Origin: Cereibacter_A sp052244495
GTDB taxonomy: Bacteria; Pseudomonadota; Alphaproteobacteria; Rhodobacterales; Rhodobacteraceae
Reading direction: 5' to 3' (one strand)
Length of the DNA stretch: 64,000 bases
Assembly: GCA_052244495.1 (NCBI GenBank)
Contig: JBQPXH010000001.1
Shown here: positions 57,700 through 64,000 of the stretch, piece by piece
How the letters are laid out: each line of letters begins with the position of its first letter
Numbering within the stretch: the stretch's first letter is position 1
The notes under the pieces: model-generated
Databases searched by the model: none
Seen by the model: only the letters and a program-made list of their open reading frames with translations
Told to the model about the DNA's origin: nothing
Made by a program: the position numbers and the translations under genes

Positions 57700-57740
57700 G
57701 TGGTTCGGCAAAGGCCTCGTGTGGTTCGGCAAAGGCCTCG
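57700..57740. repeat. Two-copy tandem repeat, period 21
   Basis: GTGGTTCGGCAAAGGCCTCG occurs at 57700-57719 and again at 57721-57740 with one base between. The region is between a terminator and the convergent receiver-domain gene. Confidence 0.7.
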
Positions 57741-57823
57741 GGGCGCTGCGCCGCAGGGTGCGAGCCTCGCCGCTGGCGCCCCGGAGCAGCTTCTGCTCGC
57801 ACCGCGATGGCCCCTTGGGCGGC

Positions 57824-58207
57824 TCAGCTGCCCTGCAAGAGCTTTTCCAGCAGCGTCGAGATGAGCACGGACGTCACCGGTTTCTGCAGGACCTCGACGG
57901 TGGCAAACTCCTGCGGGATCGTCGACGGCGGCTCTCCGGTCATGAAGGCGAACGGGATGCGACGCGTTCCCAGCGTCCGGGCGAGGGTGAAGCAGGTTCC
58001 GTCCTTGAGACGCATGTCAAGAAGTGCCGCATCCACCGACTGGTGAGCGATGAGGCGCATCGCCTCGGATTCGGTTCTTGCCGGTCCCGCAGTCTCGAAG
58101 CCCGAGGCTGCAAGCTCGTCCACGATGGTCATGGCAAGGACCAGGTCGTCCTCGGCCACGAGGATCCTGGGCAGGCGACGGGACGGGAAGGCAGCGGAAT
58201 TGTTCAT
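57824..58207 (-). CDS. Single-domain response regulator (receiver only)
   Basis: This 127-residue protein is a stand-alone REC domain with the acidic pair in AEDD, the phospho-acceptor Asp in ALLDMRL, the Thr in FAFMTGEP and the Lys in LQKPV. No output domain is present. The FMTGE segment resembles the FATGY motif of receivers linked to the general stress response, and the gene lies in the stress cluster. A histidine kinase is not in the window. The ATG at 58207 follows GGAG at 8-base spacing. Confidence 0.87.
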   Translation of the reverse strand: MNNSAAFPSRRLPRILVAEDDLVLAMTIVDELAASGFETAGPARTESEAMRLIAHQSVDAALLDMRLKDGTCFTLARTLGTRRIPFAFMTGEPPSTIPQEFATVEVLQKPVTSVLISTLLEKLLQGS

Positions 58208-58299
58208 CGGGGAAGCTCCGGTCGACTGCCGCTCAAGAAGCATGGTGGGCCGTTGGTTCCATCGCCTCTACCGCGGTCGGCGGAGGTCGGTCGCGGAGA

Positions 58300-58325
58300 C
58301 GGAACGTGCGCAGGTTCGGCGACGT
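58300..58325 (+). promoter_or_regulatory. EcfG-type promoter of the MgtC-like gene (perfect match)
   Basis: GGAAC (58300-58304), 17 bases, then CGTT (58322-58325). The -10 ends 27 bases before the ATG at 58353. Confidence 0.75.
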
Positions 58326-58352
58326 TGACAGGCGAATTTCACGACGGACGAC

Positions 58353-59105
58353 ATGGCAGACCTGTTTCAAGACCTGCTCGCGCAGGACATCGGCCTTCCA
58401 CTCATCAGCAGCCTGGTGACGGGCTTCCTGATCGGGCTCGACCGCGAGATCCGCGGCAAGCCGGCCGGGCTCAGGACCCATGCGCTGGTCTGTTTCGCCG
58501 CGACCATCCTGACACTTGCCGCCGCGCGGCAGGCGCAATGGACCGTGACCGTCTTTCCCGACGCGCAGATCGTGACCGACCCCGCGCGGATGGCGCATGG
58601 GATCCTGACGGGGATCGGCTTCCTCGGCGCAGGCGTGATCTTCCGCGAGGGCGCATCCGTTCACGGACTGACCACGGCCGCCTCGCTCTGGATCACCTCG
58701 GCGCTGGGGATCGTCTACGGCATCGGAATGTACTGGCTGGCCCTGACCGGAACCGTTGCGACTCTGGTCGTGCTGGCAGCCCTGCGCCTCTTCTTCTCGC
58801 TCCTGCCGGTTCGGACGGAAATCCGGCTGCGCGTCACCGTGGCCATCGGATCGTCCTTCGATGCCGAGCGGCTTGCATCACTCCTGCGCAGCGAGGGCCT
58901 TGAGGTCGGACCCATCAGCCGAAGCCTCAGCCGCCCGTCCGAGCGCCTGAGGATGTCCACCGCCACCCATGTCCGCAAGGAGCAGATCCTCGACCGTCTC
59001 GCCGCGGCACTGACCGAGGATCCCGACGTGATCGCGTTCGACATCATGCCGGTGGGGGATCCGGTGGGGCGGACGCTTCTCGACCGCTCACCGGACGGCA
59101 TGTGA
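58353..59105 (+). CDS. MgtC/SapB family membrane protein
   Basis: This 250-residue protein has four to five hydrophobic segments in the first 150 residues with the family core GFLIGLDREIRGKPAGLRTHALV and GIGFLGAGVIFREG. The C-terminal soluble ACT-like half follows. MgtC proteins promote survival under low Mg2+ and inside hosts, partly by modulating ATP synthase. Its promoter suggests control by the ECF sigma factor at 63 kb. Confidence 0.92.
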   Translation: MADLFQDLLAQDIGLPLISSLVTGFLIGLDREIRGKPAGLRTHALVCFAATILTLAAARQAQWTVTVFPDAQIVTDPARMAHGILTGIGFLGAGVIFREGASVHGLTTAASLWITSALGIVYGIGMYWLALTGTVATLVVLAALRLFFSLLPVRTEIRLRVTVAIGSSFDAERLASLLRSEGLEVGPISRSLSRPSERLRMSTATHVRKEQILDRLAAALTEDPDVIAFDIMPVGDPVGRTLLDRSPDGM

Positions 59106-59171
59106 CCGGAACGGGCAGGGCGGAGCCGCACCGACGTCGGCCAGCGTCCGCCGGAGCCCGCGCCGCCTCCG

Positions 59172-59432
59172 TCAGGCCCCGCCCGGCGCCATCCCGGCAT
59201 GGAAACGCGCGGCCTCGTCGCGGATGCAGCGGATCTCGTCGGCGAGCGCCACCTCAATGCCCACTCCCGGAGCGGGAACGGCGCCCGGATCCTCCTGATT
59301 GTCCTGCATCACGCTCCGCTCCTCCAGCCAGCTGACAAGCTGGTCGTTCCCTGCCAGAGCCACCAGACGCGCCAGAACCTTGCGCTGCGCGATCAGCCGT
59401 CCCTCGATCGTCTCCGTCGTCAGTTCGGTCAT
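59172..59432 (-). CDS. Small protein downstream of ligD, 86 residues
   Basis: The start overlaps the ligD stop by 4 bases (ATGA), so it is co-translated. The N-terminal half is a predicted helix (EGRLIAQRKVLARLVALAG), followed by a loop with PGAVPAPGVG and a last helix. No domain is recognised. Its coupling to an end-joining ligase suggests a DNA-repair accessory role, which is inference only. Confidence 0.7.
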   Translation of the reverse strand: MTELTTETIEGRLIAQRKVLARLVALAGNDQLVSWLEERSVMQDNQEDPGAVPAPGVGIEVALADEIRCIRDEAARFHAGMAPGGA

Positions 59433-61978
59433 CTCGTCTCCCTTCCTGTCGTCACCAGACGTTCCAGCCGCCCGATCACCCGCCGCCCGAGCGTCACCGG
59501 CCGCGCCGAAGCCTGCGCCAACGGGCAGGGGCGGTCGAGGCGCTGCCGGATCGAGCGGATCGTCCAGTCTCCGGCGGACCGGGCTTCCGCCAGTTCGTCC
59601 CAGTCGAGCGGCGTCGCCACCGTGGCGCCTTCACGCGCGCGCAGGCTGTAGGGGGCGACGGCGGTCGAGCCGCGGTCGTTCCTCAGCCAGTCGATGAAGA
59701 TCCGGCCCTTGCGTCCGGCCTTGGCCATCGCGGCCGTGTAACGATCCGGTGCCGTCTCGGAGAGATGGGTGGCGAGCGCACGCGAGAAGAGCTTCACGCT
59801 CTCCCATTCGGCGGCGGGCTTCAGCGGCACGATCACATGCACACCCTTGCCGCCCGACAGCATCGGAACCGAGGGCAGGCCCAGCTCCTCGAGATGGCCC
59901 CGCAGTTCCGCGGCAGCCTCGCGCACGCGGGCGAAGTCGAGGCCTTCGTCGGGATCGAGGTCGAAGACCATCCGGTCGGGCCGATCCAGCGTTCGGTTGC
60001 GCGATCCCCAGATGTGGAATTCCAGCGCCCCCATCTGTGCCGCCCCGACGATCGCCGAGGCGTCGGGAAGCGTGATGTAGTCCTCGGCCCCGGACTTCGT
60101 GTCGATCTTCACGCTGCGGATTGCGGCGGGCATGCCGCGGGTGCGGTGCTTCTGGAAGAAGCACTCGCCGTCGATGCCGTCCGGGCATCGCAGAAGCGAT
60201 ACCGGCCGATCCCTGAGGAAGCCGAGCATGCGCGGCGCAACCGCCTCGTAATGTTCGGCCACCTCGCGCTTCGTGACCGCCGGCCGGGCGTAGATCTTCC
60301 GGTCGGGATGGCTGATGCGGATGCCCGCCACCTGCACCTCGTCGGCCCGATCCATGCTCTCCTCCGGCGTGTCGTCGTTTCGGTTCGGCAAACGTCGCGG
60401 CTTCTTTGGCTGCGGCTGCGATCCGGGCTTGCGGCCGGGCCGTTCGGCCATCTCGAGCCTCACTTCCTTCGCCGGCTTGTCGCCGCGAAGGCCCGCGAAC
60501 ACTCCGTGGCGGATCTGTCCTTCTGCCGTCAGTTCGGTGAACTTCACCTCGGCGACGAGATCCGGCCGCACCCATCGCGCGCCCTCGGCTCCCTCGGGGA
60601 TGTGGCCGAACGGGCTCGAGGCAAGCGCGCGTTCGCCGAGGAGCGGCTTCAGTTCGCGGAACACCCGCGCGTCGAAGCCGGTGCCGACGCCGCCGCGATG
60701 GGTCAGCCGGCCGTTCTCGAAACTACCCATCACCAGCGAGGCGAAGGGCCGCCCCGGCTTGTCGGAGGGCTTCCAGCCGACGATCACGAACTCCTGCCGC
60801 TGGTCGCACTTGACCTTGAGCCAGTCTCCGTTGCGGCTGCCGGCGTAAGGCGCATCCACTCTCTTCGAGACGATCCCTTCCGCCTGCGCGGCACACATGC
60901 GGCGGTGGATCTCGGGGCCGCGGCTGCGGATATGTGTCGAGAAGCGGATCGCGCCATCGCCGGATCCGAGCAGCGCCTCGAGCCGGTCCTTCCGTTCGAG
61001 AAGTGGCAGGCCTGCCAGATCCTCGCCGTCCGCCTCCAGCAGGTCGAACGCCATGAAGGCGAGCGGGGCCCCCGACTTCAGCCGCGCCTGCAGATCCGAG
61101 AATGAGCCGCCCTTCGGATCCGGCGCGATCACCTCGCCGTCGAGGAGGGCGGACCGGACAGGCAGCCGCTCGAAATCCGGCACGAGGGCGCCGAACCTGT
61201 CGGTCCAGTCGAGACCGGAGCGGGTGAAGAGCCGCACGCGACCCGCGGCGACCGCGGCTAGGCAGCGATAGCCGTCGAACTTGGTCTCGTGAAGCCAGTC
61301 CGTTCCCTCCGGCGCAGCGGGGACCAGCCGGGCGAGCTGCAAGGGGCGGAAGCCTGGCAGCGCCGGAGCGCCTGTCCGCTTCCGCGGCCTGCGCCCCTCG
61401 GCAATCTCCTCCATGCGGCGGCCGCTCTCGACGGAGGTCACATGCTCCTCGACCAGCCGGTCGGCACCGTCGCGTTCATGCGCGTCATGCTCCTTGATCA
61501 GCAGCCAGTTTTCGGCCTTTTCCCCCGCTCGCGGCTTCATCCGCACGAGCGTCCAGCCCCCGCGCATGCGCTCGCCCTCCAGCCGGAACTTCAGCCGCCC
61601 CTCGCGCAAGCCTTCCTCGACATCGGCCACGGGGGTCCAGGTGCCACGATCCCAGAGCATCACGGTGCCGCCGCCGTATTCGCCCTTCGGAATCGTCCCT
61701 TCGAAGCCGGCATAGTCGAGCGGATGATCCTCGGTCCTGACCGCGAGGCGACGGGACGAGGGATCGGGCGAGGGTCCCTTCGTCACCGCCCAGCTCAGCA
61801 GCACCCCGTTCCACTCGAGCCGGAAATCCCAGTGGAGCCGTCGAGCGGCATGCTTCTGGACCACGAAGCTGCCCCCGCCGTCCTTACGGGGGCTGCGGCC
61901 GTCCGGCTCGGAGGTGCGGTTGAAGTCGCGCTTCGCGCGGTAGCGATCGAGGTCCCTGCGGGAAACGGCTTCGGACAT
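59429..61978 (-). CDS. ligD: Multifunctional DNA ligase D (non-homologous end joining)
   Basis: This 849-residue enzyme repairs double-strand breaks with Ku. Domain order is phosphoesterase (about 35-165; H43, H49 and D51 in QKHAARRLHWDF), ATP-dependent ligase (about 200-510; catalytic Lys near 231 in HETKFDGYR), then primase-polymerase (about 545-840; FDLDPDEGLDF metal site). No ku gene is in the window. A perfect EcfG-type promoter lies 31 bases upstream. Confidence 0.95.
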   Translation of the reverse strand: MSEAVSRRDLDRYRAKRDFNRTSEPDGRSPRKDGGGSFVVQKHAARRLHWDFRLEWNGVLLSWAVTKGPSPDPSSRRLAVRTEDHPLDYAGFEGTIPKGEYGGGTVMLWDRGTWTPVADVEEGLREGRLKFRLEGERMRGGWTLVRMKPRAGEKAENWLLIKEHDAHERDGADRLVEEHVTSVESGRRMEEIAEGRRPRKRTGAPALPGFRPLQLARLVPAAPEGTDWLHETKFDGYRCLAAVAAGRVRLFTRSGLDWTDRFGALVPDFERLPVRSALLDGEVIAPDPKGGSFSDLQARLKSGAPLAFMAFDLLEADGEDLAGLPLLERKDRLEALLGSGDGAIRFSTHIRSRGPEIHRRMCAAQAEGIVSKRVDAPYAGSRNGDWLKVKCDQRQEFVIVGWKPSDKPGRPFASLVMGSFENGRLTHRGGVGTGFDARVFRELKPLLGERALASSPFGHIPEGAEGARWVRPDLVAEVKFTELTAEGQIRHGVFAGLRGDKPAKEVRLEMAERPGRKPGSQPQPKKPRRLPNRNDDTPEESMDRADEVQVAGIRISHPDRKIYARPAVTKREVAEHYEAVAPRMLGFLRDRPVSLLRCPDGIDGECFFQKHRTRGMPAAIRSVKIDTKSGAEDYITLPDASAIVGAAQMGALEFHIWGSRNRTLDRPDRMVFDLDPDEGLDFARVREAAAELRGHLEELGLPSVPMLSGGKGVHVIVPLKPAAEWESVKLFSRALATHLSETAPDRYTAAMAKAGRKGRIFIDWLRNDRGSTAVAPYSLRAREGATVATPLDWDELAEARSAGDWTIRSIRQRLDRPCPLAQASARPVTLGRRVIGRLERLVTTGRETR

Positions 61979-62008
61979 CGGACAAGGCTCCGCTGGAGGC
62001 TCTGACCG

Positions 62009-62033
62009 AACGTGCCGGCCGCTCGCCAGTTCC
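62009..62033 (-). promoter_or_regulatory. EcfG-type promoter of ligD (perfect match)
   Basis: On the minus strand GGAAC (62033-62029), 16 bases, then CGTT (62012-62009). The -10 ends 30 bases before the ligD ATG. Confidence 0.75.
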
Positions 62034-62447
62034 GGCGGGTCCCGTGCCGCGCATGCCCGACGCGCCGCCATGTTCGACGCCGGTTGGTGCCGGTTCCGGC
62101 AATAACGGCAATTGTTCCCAAAAAAGTCGCCCGGACGAGGAACCTCAGGCCCCCGCCATGTGTTGCGCCGTCATAAAAGGGGCAGTTTCGGGCAAGTGGA
62201 ATGGTTTGTCATGCGAGCGAAGTGCTGGACATGCCGGTCTCGCCGGGTGGCGGGCACCGGATGAACCGTGGCTCTGCCCCCATGGGAGGCGCCGATGCGT
62301 CAACCTGACGATCCGCTGAATCCCGACACGGCACTTAAGGCCGCAACAACGGCACGGGATCCTGTGCGGCTTCCGTCTGCCGCTGATGGAACAATCCCGG
62401 CACGGGAATCTTGTCATCCGACAGGCACGAGACAAGAAATCGGGACG
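62034..62447. other. Region upstream of the nepR-like gene
   Basis: Besides the ligD promoter to its left, this stretch contains one-mismatch EcfG-like sites (see 62139-62164). An open frame from 62295 with a GGGAGG site reads in frame into the nepR-like gene, but its codons have unusually low third-position GC, so I treat it as leader. Nothing else recognised. Confidence 0.45.
62139..62164 (+). promoter_or_regulatory. Possible EcfG-type promoter upstream of the nepR-like gene (one mismatch)
   Basis: GGAAC (62139-62143), 17 bases, then TGTT (62161-62164). It would give a leader of roughly 280 bases to the ATG at 62448, or 130 to the ATG at 62295. Confidence 0.35.
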
Positions 62448-62618
62448 ATGTTTCATTTCATTCAGAACGACGACGGCGACGATCTGGTCAGGAAACATGT
62501 CGAGGACAATCTTCGGCGCACCTATGGAGTGTCTTCGGACGACGAGGTGATGGACGACCGCTTCGCGTCGTTGCTGCGGCGCATTGCCGATAAACACTCG
62601 GGTTCTGACCGCTCCTGA
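62448..62618 (+). CDS. nepR: NepR-like anti-sigma factor
   Basis: The 56-residue product contains the NepR-type core: VRKHVEDNLRRTYG, then DEVMDDRFASLLRRIAD (about 17-46). This aligns with the alphaproteobacterial pattern of LRxxY, EEVPDRF and LLxxL. NepR binds and blocks EcfG until phosphorylated PhyR titrates it. A start at 62295 (107 residues) has a better ribosome site but poor codon composition. It lies 390 bases before the ECF sigma gene on the same strand. Confidence 0.75.
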   Translation: MFHFIQNDDGDDLVRKHVEDNLRRTYGVSSDDEVMDDRFASLLRRIADKHSGSDRS

Positions 62619-62664
62619 CGGGAACGCATCCTCGACCGGAGGCCCCGACGCAATTGTCCGGGTG

Positions 62665-62877
62665 TCAGCCGTCGCGGCCCTCGGATGCGCTGGACTGCAC
62701 GAGCGAGACCGGTTCGCCGGCAGGCTGTGCACCCAGAGCCTGAGCAAGGCGTCGCGCAAGAAGCTGGATCGCCTCCGGCACGGGCTCCGCCTCGATCGCA
62801 CGCAGCAATTCCGCGCTCAGATCCCGCAGTTCGTCCGGCCCGATCTCCGGACCTTCCTGATCCTGTTCTTCTACCAT
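62665..62877 (-). CDS. Small acidic protein, weakly NepR-like, between nepR and the sigma gene
   Basis: This 70-residue protein is encoded on the opposite strand between the nepR-like and ecf genes. It has a helical core AELLRAIEAEPVPEAIQLLA (about 23-42) followed by RRLAQALGAQ. The EPVP segment flanked by leucine-rich helices recalls NepR, but the DRF residues are missing. The start ATG 62877 has AGGTGAG at 5-base spacing. It might be a second anti-sigma factor; that is a guess. Confidence 0.6.
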   Translation of the reverse strand: MVEEQDQEGPEIGPDELRDLSAELLRAIEAEPVPEAIQLLARRLAQALGAQPAGEPVSLVQSSASEGRDG

Positions 62878-62939
62878 CGTCTCACCTGCCCCTGACCTAC
62901 GTTTTGCGCCGACTGGCTTCAAAGCGCAATCTCAAACGC

Positions 62940-62964
62940 GGAACCGCTCCGGCAACTCGGCGTT
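62940..62964 (+). promoter_or_regulatory. EcfG-type promoter of the ECF sigma gene (perfect match, autoregulation)
   Basis: GGAAC (62940-62944), 16 bases, then CGTT (62961-62964). The -10 ends 41 bases before the GTG at 63006, so the sigma factor probably drives its own transcription. Confidence 0.8.
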
Positions 62965-63005
62965 GAATTCCGTAAAACAAGCCGTGAAGCGCCAGGGAGC
63001 CCTCC

Positions 63006-63509
63006 GTGACGGACCAGACACCCCCGCGATCGATCATACCGGACGTGGTCGATCTCATTCCGGCGTTGCGCGCCTACGCCCGCTCGCTCAGCCGGAACCA
63101 GGCGGATGCCGATGATCTCGTTCAGGAGACGTTGCTGAAAGCGATTGCGAACGTGGACAAGTTCCAACCCGGAACGAGGCTGCGCGCCTGGCTTTTCACC
63201 ATCCTGCGCAACACCTTCTACACGCGTGTTCGCGTCTCGGCACGCGAGCGCACGGGGGCTGCGGACTGCGTGTCCGGAGAGATGTCGGTTCAGCCATCGC
63301 AGGAATGGACGGTGAGGGGGCGCGAACTGATGGCGGCCATCGACAGGTTGCCGCCCCATTACCGTGAGATCCTCATCCTGGTCGTGATGCTGGGCGAAAG
63401 CTACGAGGAAGCCGCGAGGATCTGCGACTGCGCCATAGGCACGGTCAAGAGCAGGGTAAGCCGCGCTCGCCAGCTGGTCATGAACGACCTCGAGGGCGGC
63501 GGGATCTGA
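63006..63509 (+). CDS. ecfG: EcfG-type ECF sigma factor (general stress response)
   Basis: This 167-residue sigma factor has region 2 with DADDLVQETLLKA and FQPGTRLRAWLFTILRNTFY (about 34-76), and region 4 with LPPHYREILILV and GESYEEAARICDCAIGTVKS (about 116-158). These are strong EcfG (ECF15) hallmarks. The GTG at 63006 has GGGAG at 6-base spacing. The nepR-like gene is upstream and a self-type promoter precedes it. PhyR is not in the window. Name is by family; the organism may use another. Confidence 0.9.
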   Translation: MTDQTPPRSIIPDVVDLIPALRAYARSLSRNQADADDLVQETLLKAIANVDKFQPGTRLRAWLFTILRNTFYTRVRVSARERTGAADCVSGEMSVQPSQEWTVRGRELMAAIDRLPPHYREILILVVMLGESYEEAARICDCAIGTVKSRVSRARQLVMNDLEGGGI

Positions 63510-63558
63510 GGGCTCTGCCAGCGTCACCTCCGATCGGGACGCCATTCGCCATCTCCGG

Positions 63559-64000
63559 TCACGAAGACACCTGTTCCCGCAGGATCGCCGCCGTCATCGA
63601 AACCATGAGATAGATGCCCGCGAAGATCAGCAGCGTGACCATCGTGTTCTCGAAGGCGCGCGGATAGGCGGCCTCGTCCGGTTCCACCGGGCGCACAGAC
63701 AGCGATAGATAACGCGTCTGCCGGTTCGCCTCGACCCGCGCCATTTCCAGCGCCTCGAGCGCATGGGCGAGCAGAAGCTGCCGCGTCGCCACATCCGACT
63801 GCGCGACCATGAGCTCGCTCTGCACCTTGGCCAGCGACAGTCCTTCCCTGCCGTCCTCGGTCAGGCGGCGGCGCGCATTGTCGATCTCGGTCCGAAGCGT
63901 CTGGATGCGGCGGCGGATCGGTTCCATCCGGGCGGGATTGGGCCGTTCGTTGGCCTGCATCTGCTCGAGCGACAGCCGTTCCGTCAGGAGTTGCGACTCC
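63559..64000 (-). CDS. Capsule/polysaccharide export inner-membrane protein, C-terminal part (runs off right edge)
   Basis: The minus-strand frame is open to the window edge, so the N-terminus is outside. Visible are a long coiled-coil segment (LSLEQMQANERPNPARMEPI and on), a VxxTRxxLL helix, an LSVRPVEPDEAAYPRAFENT motif, and one transmembrane helix near the C-terminus (about residues 108-127 from the first inner ATG). These match KpsE/BexC/CtrB-type chain-length or export proteins. The stop is at 63559. Confidence 0.82.
   Translation of the reverse strand, partial: ESQLLTERLSLEQMQANERPNPARMEPIRRRIQTLRTEIDNARRRLTEDGREGLSLAKVQSELMVAQSDVATRQLLLAHALEALEMARVEANRQTRYLSLSVRPVEPDEAAYPRAFENTMVTLLIFAGIYLMVSMTAAILREQVSS

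Noticed and set aside
57671..57830. Frame with repeated WFGKGL
   Set aside because: The peptide repeat is only the 21-bp tandem duplication read in frame; it has no ribosome site and runs antisense into the receiver gene.
58235..58260. GGAAC-N17-TCTT upstream of the receiver gene
   Set aside because: Two mismatches in the -10 on the minus strand. Not counted.
62388..62412. GGAAC-N16-TCTT just upstream of the nepR-like start
   Set aside because: Two mismatches in the -10. Not counted as a promoter.
62295..62447. N-terminal extension of the NepR-like protein from ATG 62295
   Set aside because: Good GGGAGG site, but the codons have low third-position GC, unlike genes around, and NepR proteins are short. 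Kept as an alternative only.

Overview
The window is GC-rich DNA (strong G/C bias at third codon positions) from an alphaproteobacterium of the Rhodobacterales. The best guess is the Rhodobacter/Cereibacter sphaeroides group. Supporting points are the Edd/Eda (Entner-Doudoroff) genes, a DksA that keeps only one zinc cysteine, ErpA, CcmF/CcmH, a bacterial leucyl/arginyl-protein transferase, Usg, DUF2852 and DUF2927 proteins, and a rhizobial-type glycerol ABC transporter. I see no rRNA or tRNA genes, CRISPR arrays or insertion sequences.

Layout. 1-18 kb holds core genes: the 3' end of recG, a NifU-like scaffold, hisI, a gluQ-trmFO-gyrA run, usg, arginase, ccmF-ccmH, an enoyl-CoA hydratase, ilvB-ilvH behind a leader peptide and terminator, a Na+/Ca2+ exchanger, and an aminoacyl-protein transferase. 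18-25.6 kb has an RDD protein, DUF2852, a YbaK-like deacylase, glnE with a small overlapping gene, and edd-eda behind a LacI-type palindrome. 25.7-33 kb has an RlmI-like methyltransferase overlapping a PIN protein, an M48 peptidase, and an operon in the order MoxR ATPase, GNAT, DUF2927 lipoprotein, small membrane protein, CoxE-like VWA protein. 33-39 kb has dksA, an FAD monooxygenase, a thioesterase, xthA, erpA, dgt and a YihY/BrkB protein. 39-50 kb is a complete glycerol locus on the minus strand: glpD, glpS, glpT, glpP, glpQ, glpU, glpV, glpK and an iron-type alcohol dehydrogenase.

50-63.5 kb is different. It carries small membrane proteins, a PQQ glucose dehydrogenase, low-complexity secreted proteins, a BON-domain protein, a lone receiver domain, an MgtC-like protein, a LigD end-joining ligase, a NepR-like anti-sigma factor and an EcfG-type ECF sigma factor. 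Five genes or operons here (gcd, the BON gene, mgtC, ligD and the sigma gene) have a perfect GGAAC-N16/17-CGTT promoter within about 70 bp of their start codons. At least four more have one-mismatch versions. I read this as a general-stress-response locus with its sigma factor, its anti-sigma factor and a clustered local regulon. No PhyR-type anti-anti-sigma factor is in the window.

The last 450 bases hold the C-terminal end of a capsule-export-type inner-membrane protein that runs off the right edge. Starts were chosen from Shine-Dalgarno sequences, start-stop overlaps, family lengths and codon composition, and they often differ from the longest open frame.
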